Assembly: GCA_900552885.1 (NCBI GenBank)
Contig: USBM01000102.1
Span: 1 to 7,687, forward strand
Source: an uncultured Clostridium sp.
GTDB lineage: Bacteria; Bacillota; Clostridia; Lachnospirales; Lachnospiraceae
DNA: 7,687 nucleotides
Direction of reading: 5' to 3'
Shown: positions 1-5,783 of the stretch, piece after piece
Numbering within the stretch: position 1 is the stretch's first letter
Layout: each line of letters opens with the position of its first letter
Position numbers and translations under genes: made by a program
Notes under the pieces: model-generated
What the model was told of the DNA's origin: nothing
Seen by the model: the letters and a program-made list of their open reading frames with translations, nothing else
Databases searched by the model: none

Positions 1-103
1 CAGACATGACCAGCTGCTTGCCAGGTGTGATCTTGGCATACTGGGAAACCAGCATCTGGTGCTGTCCTACATCTGTGACAATAATGGCTTTCTGGTCTCT
101 GGC
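1..103 (-). pseudogene. Internal fragment of an acetolactate synthase-like (IlvB family) ThDP enzyme
   Basis: On the minus strand, in the frame whose codons begin at positions 103, 100, 97 and so on, the sequence reads ARDQKAIIVTDVGQHQM and continues for about 17 more residues through a QYAKITPGK stretch to the window edge. The TDVGQHQM motif is characteristic of the start of the C-terminal thiamine-diphosphate-binding domain of acetolactate synthase large subunits, which join pyruvate with a second 2-oxo acid in branched-chain amino acid synthesis. In this family a GGLGTMG-like segment follows, which would lie just outside the window. Neither the N-terminal 350 or so residues nor any start codon with a ribosome site is present; upstream in this frame the DNA belongs to the adjoining glycosyltransferase. 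It is therefore a headless fragment joined to a foreign gene. A ThDP enzyme of sugar biosynthesis (YerE type) is a less likely alternative. The family call is fairly secure; the gene's state is not. Confidence 0.6.
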
Positions 104-738
104 AAAAATAACCTTTCTTCTTTCTCGATAAATCGTCTTGTCACAATAATACATGCTCCGCAAGGCACCACTTCCATCTGCGATTCATTCCATAACGTAC
201 TATTCTTCTTAATCGCTTGTACTCCCATACTTTTTCGAAGAAAAGGATAACAGATTGCAAAGAAGCGCAGTGCAAATGCATTCATCCGTATCGTATAATC
301 CACCTGTGCCTCTGTTCTTCCACATACATCTATCGGACTTTGATGTACTTTATGTGCCGTACTGTATACATCCGGCCCGATCACGTCACTTTCCGTTTCT
401 TTGTACGCTTGTTTCAGAATCTCCAAAAAAGCTTTCTGTTCAAATGTTATATCGTTATTGGCAACAATAATATAATCCGGATTATGATGCTCTCTTGTAT
501 ATTGATATCCCGCATTATTTGCTTTTGAAAATCCCACATCATCCATCATTTCAACAACTTCGATACCTCCTATGGATTGCCGTAAGAGACTGCGTTCTTC
601 TTTGGACTTATTCCAGTCATTATCTACAACAATAATATGAATTGTATCTGTCGTCTGCAACCTCTGAATAGATTCCACACATGCTTTGGTTACCTTAACA
701 TTGCCATAATGCAATATCACAAAACTAATTGTCTGCAT
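67..738 (-). CDS. Family 2 glycosyltransferase (rhamnosyltransferase-like), C-terminally truncated
   Basis: This GT-A-fold transferase would move a sugar from a nucleotide donor onto a growing glycan at the inner membrane face. Its N-terminal strand carries FVILHYGN (residues 6-13), followed by VVDND (37-41), the acceptor/nucleotide-region motif VGFSKANNAGY (68-78), the metal-binding NND triplet in place of DxD (94-96), and the GACIIVTRR strand (194-202). This is the pattern of WbbL/RfbF-type rhamnosyl- and related transferases, usually about 280-320 residues long. Homology ends at PET (213-215), where these enzymes normally continue with an F.YxEE or similar acidic catalytic motif. Here eight unrelated residues and a stop follow, because the DNA switches to an IlvB-like sequence in another frame. 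The protein thus lacks its catalytic-base region and is probably inactive if the sequence is correct. The start is well supported: AAGGAG lies 9 nt before the ATG. It follows the upstream glycosyltransferase by 19 nt and is the last gene of the run. The sugar specificity is not determinable. Confidence 0.8.
   Translation of the reverse strand: MQTISFVILHYGNVKVTKACVESIQRLQTTDTIHIIVVDNDWNKSKEERSLLRQSIGGIEVVEMMDDVGFSKANNAGYQYTREHHNPDYIIVANNDITFEQKAFLEILKQAYKETESDVIGPDVYSTAHKVHQSPIDVCGRTEAQVDYTIRMNAFALRFFAICYPFLRKSMGVQAIKKNSTLWNESQMEVVPCGACIIVTRRFIEKEERLFLPETRKPLLSQM
88..103 (-). other. Breakpoint between truncated glycosyltransferase and IlvB-like fragment
   Basis: Glycosyltransferase homology runs in one frame up to the residues FLPET (the Thr codon is at 94-96). 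Recognisable IlvB-like protein runs in a second frame from about RDQKAII (codons from position 100 leftward). The two frames overlap here, so the join must lie in this interval, perhaps through a few shared bases. I see no insertion sequence end, inverted repeat or target duplication at the join. The 100 bases to its left are about 50% G+C, against about 40% for the next 100 bases to its right. Confidence 0.5.
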
Positions 739-757
739 ACAAGCTCACTCCTTATCT

Positions 758-1759
758 CTATCTGCATATGAACCGCAGAAATGGATATATCAACTTGAAT
801 CGATTCACTGTAATCAATACCTTCACCGACACTTTCTGCATGAACGGTATATCCAGATCGTTCCATATTCCAGTCAAGCGGTTCTTATAATATTGTGGAT
901 AATACGTCACTAATATTCGTTGTATATAATCTGACAATTTGCGAATCTCCTGTTGATCTGCCCCCCTGGCCAATTGAATAAATGTAGCAAGTATTCGCAA
1001 TACAAATAACTCATGGAACTCTTTGTCATTATGTAAACCGACTTGCTGTACTTTCTGTATTGCCTGTTCCAATGCACAATACGGCAATGATATCTTCTTT
1101 AATCCGCGAAATTGATGCATCGCCGATTGTGCATGCTGTACATAATAATATTGATCCATCGACAATGTTGCTATTCTATCACATACTCCGGCAAAAAAGA
1201 GAGACACCGGCATGTCCTCTCCTCTCTCCCCTTCATAAAATTTCATCTGATAAGTTGTCCATAAGTTACGTTCATATAAATGTGCCGCTACCGCAGATAA
1301 CCGGAATGTCCATTCCTCGTGTTTTCCTCTCTCATAAGTTCCCGGAATAATCGAACGTATATCATTCCCATCCACATCTACCATCCGCAATCCCGTAATA
1401 ACCATCTGCGCCTGATGCTCTTGTGCACACTGCACCAGATTCTCAATATATCCCGGCGCTACATAATCATCTCCATCCACAAAAGTAAGGTAGTCCCCAT
1501 CTGCCAAAGAAACACCCAGATTACGTGCAGACGAAACACCCAGATTGCCTTGCTGTCGATAGATATATCTTGCATCCTGTTTGCAATATTCACATGCAAG
1601 TTTACCAGAATCGTCCGTACTGCCATCATTAATAACAATAACCTGTATGTTCGTATATGTCTGGTTAGCCAGGGAATCTAAACATTTCATAACGTATGCT
1701 TCACTATTATATATTGGTATCACAATAGACACCTTAGGATCTCTATCTTTATCCATCAT
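758..1759 (-). CDS. Family 2 glycosyltransferase (EpsJ/WcaA-like, DGDD type)
   Basis: This is a GT-A glycosyltransferase of the kind found in exopolysaccharide and capsule loci, expected to add one sugar from a nucleotide donor to a lipid-linked oligosaccharide. The classical motifs are all present: VSIVIPIYN at residues 10-18, INDGSTDD at 43-50, the GNLGVSSARN donor-site loop at 71-80, and VDGDD at 94-98 supplying the metal-binding aspartates. A GERGEDMP segment at 177-184 supplies the likely acidic general base (Glu181/Asp182). The C-terminal 100 residues are helical and basic, ending in an aromatic, hydrophobic tail (KLIYPFLRF, 322-330) that could anchor it to the membrane; no clear transmembrane helix is seen. 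At 333 residues its length is normal for the group. Two adjacent ATG codons (1759 and 1756) are possible starts; a weak GGGA lies 4 nt before the first and 7 nt before the second, so the choice is open. It lies 10 nt after the DUF2304 gene and is probably co-transcribed with it. Donor and acceptor are unknown. Confidence 0.9.
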   Translation of the reverse strand: MMDKDRDPKVSIVIPIYNSEAYVMKCLDSLANQTYTNIQVIVINDGSTDDSGKLACEYCKQDARYIYRQQGNLGVSSARNLGVSLADGDYLTFVDGDDYVAPGYIENLVQCAQEHQAQMVITGLRMVDVDGNDIRSIIPGTYERGKHEEWTFRLSAVAAHLYERNLWTTYQMKFYEGERGEDMPVSLFFAGVCDRIATLSMDQYYYVQHAQSAMHQFRGLKKISLPYCALEQAIQKVQQVGLHNDKEFHELFVLRILATFIQLARGADQQEIRKLSDYIQRILVTYYPQYYKNRLTGIWNDLDIPFMQKVSVKVLITVNRFKLIYPFLRFICR

Positions 1760-1769
1760 TTCATCCCAT

Positions 1770-2159
1770 CTAACTTTGCTTTTCCATTTCGCTCTGAATC
1801 TGAGATTCTACCTCATCCTGAATCTCTTTTTGAATCTTTTCGTTAATTCCAATCTGTTGCACAAGATCTTTTACTTTATCTTCTAACTTAGATATCTCAA
1901 TCGTCATCATGAAGCTCTTGACTAACAAAATCGCAATAATAAACAAATATACCACATTGGCTGGTGATATCATACGCATAGTTGTCGTAATCCAATATAC
2001 AATCTCCGGGAATACCGACATAATAATCATAACAAAAGACATCAATATCCAAAATATAGAATATTCGATCTGCATTTTAGAATTACGTATCTTGCTAATT
2101 ACATAAAACAAGCTGAGCACAGACATCGTAATCAATAATACCCGTAACATAATTGACAT
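1770..2159 (-). CDS. DUF2304 small membrane protein (GacJ-like partner of a polyprenyl-P glycosyltransferase)
   Basis: This 129-residue protein has three hydrophobic segments at about residues 4-22, 34-57 and 67-86. A short basic loop (SKIRNSK) follows the first, and a long, highly charged tail (88-127) with heptad-like spacing looks like a cytoplasmic coiled coil. Size, topology and tail match the DUF2304 family. Members sit next to dolichyl-phosphate-sugar-synthase-like GT2 genes; in group A streptococci the equivalent GacJ binds GacI and raises its activity in making undecaprenyl-phosphate-GlcNAc. Here the gene starts 6 nt after the stop of exactly such a GT2, so the same partnership is inferred: a membrane anchor and activator, not an enzyme itself. 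The start chosen is the first of two nearby ATGs (residues 1 and 4); AGAGGA, inside the end of the upstream gene, lies about 12 nt before it, a rather long spacing. In the tail, three short GAATCT-like repeats on the plus strand correspond to the recurring IQ/EIQ residues. The family call is made from pattern, not by search. Confidence 0.82.
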   Translation of the reverse strand: MSIMLRVLLITMSVLSLFYVISKIRNSKMQIEYSIFWILMSFVMIIMSVFPEIVYWITTTMRMISPANVVYLFIIAILLVKSFMMTIEISKLEDKVKDLVQQIGINEKIQKEIQDEVESQIQSEMEKQS

Positions 2160-2165
2160 ATTCTA

Positions 2166-2882
2166 TCACCGTCCTCTCTTCATGATCACATGTTTCTCAT
2201 CTCTCTTGCGGAAACTTTGAATTAACAAAATCGAAATCAGCATCCGGAACATATACATAGCCGATCTGGTAAGGTTCAGATAACTCTTTCCTGCCTGCCG
2301 TTCATCCATCTCTACCTGTACCTCTGCAATGCTCGCTCCCTGTTTCAGAAGATAAGAGATCGTATCCGGTTCCGGCCCGTAATTCATATTGACTGCAAAC
2401 TCTTTGATCATTGCCTTATTAAACATACGCATCCCGGAAGTCGGATCGGATATCCGTTTTCCTGTTGTCAGTTTAATCGCAACAGTAAGCATTCTCGCCC
2501 CGATCATTCGAAGACTTTTCTCCTTCTTCTTTGTAACAAAGCGGGATCCGATAACAATGTCATACCCCTGTTCCAGCTTCTCAAGCATCGCTTCTATATA
2601 CTCCGGTTTATGTTGTCCATCTGCATCAAATTGAAGAACGCAGTCGTAATCCTTAAGATATGCATATTTAAGCCCCGCCTGAAATGCTCCCGCCAATCCC
2701 AGATTAACCGGAAGGTCAATAATCTCAAATCCATTCCTATGACATCGTCTCGAAGTATGATCGGTTGAACCATCATTCACAACAATATAATCATATTCTG
2801 GATATTTTTCTTTGATTGTATTTACAACCCGCACAATGTTGTCTTCCTCATTGTACGCAGGTATTACCATTAATAACCGCAT
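2166..2882 (-). CDS. Polyprenyl-phosphate sugar synthase-like family 2 glycosyltransferase (DPM1/GacI type)
   Basis: This 238-residue enzyme belongs to the dolichyl-phosphate mannose synthase branch of GT2. The expected reaction is transfer of a hexose or HexNAc from a nucleotide sugar to undecaprenyl phosphate on the cytoplasmic face, giving a lipid-linked monosaccharide donor. Visible motifs are PAYNEE (8-13), VVNDGSTD (34-41), NLGLAGAFQAG (60-70), the metal-binding DADGQH (86-91), GSRF (112-115), DPTSGMR (146-152) and the RQAGKSY region (195-201), all in canonical order and spacing. After residue 205 there is one hydrophobic segment (about 207-222) and a basic tail. GacI-like enzymes have two C-terminal membrane helices, so this copy has a reduced anchor and probably relies on the DUF2304 protein encoded 6 nt downstream. 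The start is firm: GGAGG lies 6 nt before the ATG. It opens after the only sizeable gap in the cluster, where a possible promoter is seen. The sugar is unknown. Confidence 0.9.
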   Translation of the reverse strand: MRLLMVIPAYNEEDNIVRVVNTIKEKYPEYDYIVVNDGSTDHTSRRCHRNGFEIIDLPVNLGLAGAFQAGLKYAYLKDYDCVLQFDADGQHKPEYIEAMLEKLEQGYDIVIGSRFVTKKKEKSLRMIGARMLTVAIKLTTGKRISDPTSGMRMFNKAMIKEFAVNMNYGPEPDTISYLLKQGASIAEVQVEMDERQAGKSYLNLTRSAMYMFRMLISILLIQSFRKRDEKHVIMKRGR

Positions 2883-2944
2883 GAACTGCCTCCATTTTAT
2901 CTATCCGTTATCATGCAAAGCATAGCACAGCATGTATGATTTGT
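2883..2944 (-). other. 62-nt intergenic gap, the longest in the cluster
   Basis: This gap separates the HQDD-type GT2 from the polyprenyl-phosphate sugar synthase-like gene. It contains the GGAGG ribosome site of the latter, a possible promoter at its upstream end, and a tiny ATGC-AAA-GCAT dyad (on the plus strand) too short to be a terminator. No small ORF with a ribosome site, tRNA or repeat is visible. Confidence 0.6.
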
Positions 2945-2947
2945 CTA
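2919..2947 (-). promoter_or_regulatory. Possible internal sigma-A promoter ahead of the GT2/DUF2304 pair
   Basis: On the minus strand TAGACA (2947-2942; 5 of 6 matches to TTGACA) is followed after exactly 17 nt by TATGCT (2924-2919; 4 of 6 matches to TATAAT) with a TG one base ahead of it, i.e. an extended -10. The first three bases of the -35 are the stop codon of the upstream gene. Transcription would begin about 30 nt before the ATG at 2882, leaving room for the GGAGG site. It sits in the only gap long enough to hold a promoter. A match of this quality can occur by chance, so this is a candidate only. Confidence 0.33.
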
Positions 2948-3775
2948 GTTTACTATGTTTCCCTTTTCACTCTCACTATAGGCACCTGTAAGGCATCTCG
3001 CCATCCAGCGAGGCCAGAATTTGCAAAACATCTCATAATCTTCACCGCCCCGCTGCCGATCTTCAATCGTTGCTGTGGTTTCACTTCCTTCATGAATGCG
3101 GTGTGCCATAAGCAAATGAGGAATATATACAAAGCTGCCTTCTTTTCTGCTTAACCATTCCCAAGTCTCCCAGTCTACATTACTGCGAAAATGTTTCTGA
3201 AAAAGAACCTTTCTTGCATCTCGCCCCATATACTGCCGTATCAAAGACATATGGTATGTAACAGTTGGGCAGCAGATAGCATTTCCCCACCGTAACACCC
3301 AGCGTTTCCAGAAAACCCGGTTCTGTCTTTTACCCTTTTTCAACGGATGCAGTAATATTCTTTTAATCTTAAGATTCGTCCGGTTTGCAAACTTCTCCCC
3401 GCCGATCAATTCCCGGTAATCCGAAAAGAGAATCAACGGTTGCTGATGCATCTGTTTCTCCGCATATTCAATGGCTTCAACCACCCGTTCCACATATTCT
3501 TCTTCGTATACGTCATCCTGGTGTGCTATTGTAACATAATCCGTATCTGCAACTGATAATGCAAACTCCCAATCCAACGATATATTAGACTTTCCCTCTC
3601 GCACATAATACGGAATCGCATATTGTTCGCATAACTTCTGCAAATATTCATTCGGTGTCGAAGTGGCAAGTTTGATATTACTCTCCACCGTCTGATCTTT
3701 CAAAGACCGAATACATTCTTCCAGATACGGACTTTCCTTGTATGCGCATATTACAAACGTGTGTAATCCCTTCAT
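2945..3775 (-). CDS. Family 2 glycosyltransferase with HQDD motif
   Basis: This 276-residue GT-A-type transferase is probably cytoplasmic or peripheral at the inner membrane. The first strand reads TFVICAYKESPYLEECIRSL (6-25), matching the usual 'xxAYxxxxYLxxCIxSL' opening of GT2 enzymes. The metal-binding motif is HQDD (85-88) after VTIA, a variant found in a subset of Firmicute and Bacteroidetes capsule transferases in place of DxD. A conserved acceptor-side segment WGNAICCPTVTY (163-174) is followed by NVDWETWEWLSRKEG (199-213), whose Asp/Glu residues probably include the catalytic base, and by a HRIHEGSETT stretch (225-234) typical of this subgroup. No membrane segment is evident. The ATG at 3775 lies 2 nt after the DUF2142 stop, with GAGG in the end of that gene about 10 nt upstream, so translational coupling is likely. 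The length is close to the subgroup's norm. Substrates cannot be told from sequence. Confidence 0.87.
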   Translation of the reverse strand: MKGLHTFVICAYKESPYLEECIRSLKDQTVESNIKLATSTPNEYLQKLCEQYAIPYYVREGKSNISLDWEFALSVADTDYVTIAHQDDVYEEEYVERVVEAIEYAEKQMHQQPLILFSDYRELIGGEKFANRTNLKIKRILLHPLKKGKRQNRVFWKRWVLRWGNAICCPTVTYHMSLIRQYMGRDARKVLFQKHFRSNVDWETWEWLSRKEGSFVYIPHLLMAHRIHEGSETTATIEDRQRGGEDYEMFCKFWPRWMARCLTGAYSESEKGNIVN

Positions 3776-3777
3776 AT

Positions 3778-5769
3778 CTACATTACCTCAACTACAAATT
3801 GCACTACAATAAATAATTCTACCAATACCGCTGTCATCCAGATTCTTCTACTTTGTCTTCCATCCACCCGGATCATTGTATTCGCCGATGGCAACAACAG
3901 CAATGGTATAATTCCTATATAATATCTTCCCTGTATTCCTACAATATGATCCTGCCCTGCTTTCGTAAATCCAAACAACATAGAAAGCATAATAACCAGA
4001 ATAGACATAAGACAGGCAACCAGCATGATTCTCTTATCCTTGTGGCCGGCATCACAGGAATCCCCTTCCACGTTAGGTATCAAAAGCAGACTTCCTAACA
4101 ACACACTTAAGAACATCCAATTCATCTTGACGTCAGCCCAGCCTAATAATCCTCCAAGAAGCCCACGCAGATGGCTTTCTCCTACCCCTACTACTGTATT
4201 CCAATACATATATACTAACTGCAACGGACGATCCAAATAGTAATGAATTGAAATACCTCCTTCTCTCCCACCACCATTCAATAACAACGCCTTCACAGTC
4301 GGATAATATTTAATTGCCAAAAATATAACCACCATAGCAATTGCTATTCCGGCTATCCCGATTATCCAACGTTTCTTTCTCCACTCTTTCTTATGCGATG
4401 TCTCCCGGTACAACAAAAGCAATAACAAGATTGGAATGTACACACCGCCTTTCATTACTGCAACAAGGACTGCCAGAATACCATATAACACAATCTGCCA
4501 CTTTTTTCTATCTATTTCAGTAGAAAAGCGCAGGCTCAACGCAATAAATAGTAACAATACACCATTCACCACCGCATCATAAGAAGCGGATGCCGCCTGC
4601 TGTATCGTAATTGGAAGCAGTCCGACAAACGCAAGCACATTCTTACCATACGGTATTAACTTGATCGCCCAACCTGTCATTGCTACAAACGCAAGTAAAT
4701 TAAAAAGGCGTCCAAACCCCAAGGTCAAAATTGCCGATAATCCCAGGATTCTTCCAATACTGATTCCGACTGCGGTTGGCAAAAATACAATATCCGGCAC
4801 AAGATTACTGGAATCCAGATACGATACCGTAATCAAGTCCGTATCTTGCGGTCGTTCCAAAGTATGATGATACAATTGATAGTAAGAATTGCTCTCTACC
4901 CCGTTGGCAAGCATATCTTCTAATTGCACATCGCAAGCCCTCTTTACCAATGTACCCTCTATCCCTGTATCCTCAATAAATAGTAAACGGTTCGATAATT
5001 TGTATGCTGTATCCAGATGGCTTGGCTCGTCCGGCACCCCATGAATCATAACCACTGCATTCATAATAAGTCCAAAGCAAATAGCAAGCGGAACATAAAA
5101 TTGTCCTGCCTGTAAACGCCGCACTACAATCAACCAATATGCAAGTACCGCAAGCACCACAAGACTTCCGGATAATATAAGGTATAATCCCCGAAGATCC
5201 TTCGTATTCGAATAACGCATCTCGTAGATTATATTATTACGATCTCCTGACATTCCATATGTCGATGTCACTAATGTGTATTTCTTATTCGCTGTAATCT
5301 CAACCGATGACGTTCCTGCATTCTTCAGTTCCCAGGTGAGCACATATAATCTGTCCTCCGAATCTCTCAAAGTCTTGTCTAATTTCATACGGACTTTCTG
5401 AAAGCTGCCGGACACAATGCTCTGAACGGATTCTTCCTTTTGATAATACACTTCACCGGTATCTGCATCCGTTAATGTCATCACCAAGGTTGCATCCTTT
5501 GTCAGCGTTTTTCCTTTGCATTCCACATAAATCTGTTTTAACTCCGGCACTTTACAAAGAAACATCTCTGATACAACCGGATTGTTTTCCTCTATACAAA
5601 TCGTCCCTGTATCCTTATGTTCAGACATCATCGTAACGCGTACCGCTCTGTCAAACTTTTCTTCCAGTTGCGCCTTATATACGATTGCACAAATGAGACA
5701 TACCAAACTTGCAAGAATACACGCATATATGATATATCGTTTTCGTCCCATACCGTGATCTTTGTCCAT
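3778..5769 (-). CDS. DUF2142 polytopic membrane protein, candidate GT-C-type glycosyltransferase
   Basis: This 663-residue inner-membrane protein has one N-terminal membrane helix (about 12-31), then about 160 mostly polar, beta-rich residues (35-192), then some 11-12 more hydrophobic segments from 195 to the C-terminus. Two signatures suggest DUF2142: HGVPDEPSHLDTAY in the loop after the third helix (243-256) and GIQGRYYIGIIPLLLL (611-626) near the end. I recall DUF2142 as related to the GT-C superfamily, whose members use polyprenyl-linked sugars outside the membrane and carry acidic residues in an early external loop. Asp247/Glu248 of the PDEP motif fit that role by inference. A polymerase-like function is an alternative. 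The insert after helix 1 should face outward and could bind glycan. TGAGGAG, overlapping the upstream stop codon, lies about 10 nt before the ATG at 5769; Met7 is a weaker start. It is probably co-transcribed with the two-domain GT (14-nt gap) and the next GT2 (2-nt gap). The family is likely; the reaction is inferred. Confidence 0.82.
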   Translation of the reverse strand: MDKDHGMGRKRYIIYACILASLVCLICAIVYKAQLEEKFDRAVRVTMMSEHKDTGTICIEENNPVVSEMFLCKVPELKQIYVECKGKTLTKDATLVMTLTDADTGEVYYQKEESVQSIVSGSFQKVRMKLDKTLRDSEDRLYVLTWELKNAGTSSVEITANKKYTLVTSTYGMSGDRNNIIYEMRYSNTKDLRGLYLILSGSLVVLAVLAYWLIVVRRLQAGQFYVPLAICFGLIMNAVVMIHGVPDEPSHLDTAYKLSNRLLFIEDTGIEGTLVKRACDVQLEDMLANGVESNSYYQLYHHTLERPQDTDLITVSYLDSSNLVPDIVFLPTAVGISIGRILGLSAILTLGFGRLFNLLAFVAMTGWAIKLIPYGKNVLAFVGLLPITIQQAASASYDAVVNGVLLLFIALSLRFSTEIDRKKWQIVLYGILAVLVAVMKGGVYIPILLLLLLYRETSHKKEWRKKRWIIGIAGIAIAMVVIFLAIKYYPTVKALLLNGGGREGGISIHYYLDRPLQLVYMYWNTVVGVGESHLRGLLGGLLGWADVKMNWMFLSVLLGSLLLIPNVEGDSCDAGHKDKRIMLVACLMSILVIMLSMLFGFTKAGQDHIVGIQGRYYIGIIPLLLLPSANTMIRVDGRQSRRIWMTAVLVELFIVVQFVVEVM

Positions 5770-5783
5770 CCTTCATACTCTCC

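Noticed and set aside
67..110. Single-base sequencing error causing the early stop of the NND-type glycosyltransferase
   Set aside because: A frameshift would restore glycosyltransferase sequence in another frame, but the alternative frame reads as IlvB-like protein, so the sequence itself changes identity at the join.
1319..1681. Open frame of 120 codons on the plus strand inside the DGDD glycosyltransferase gene
   Set aside because: It lies opposite a clearly conserved GT2 gene, has no ribosome site or recognisable motif, and is a composition artefact of the antisense frame; the other plus-strand frames in the window are the same.
2912..2926. ATGC-AAA-GCAT dyad in the 62-nt gap as a terminator or operator
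   Set aside because: The stem is only 4 bp with a 3-nt loop and no T-run; it is too short to act as a terminator and common by chance.
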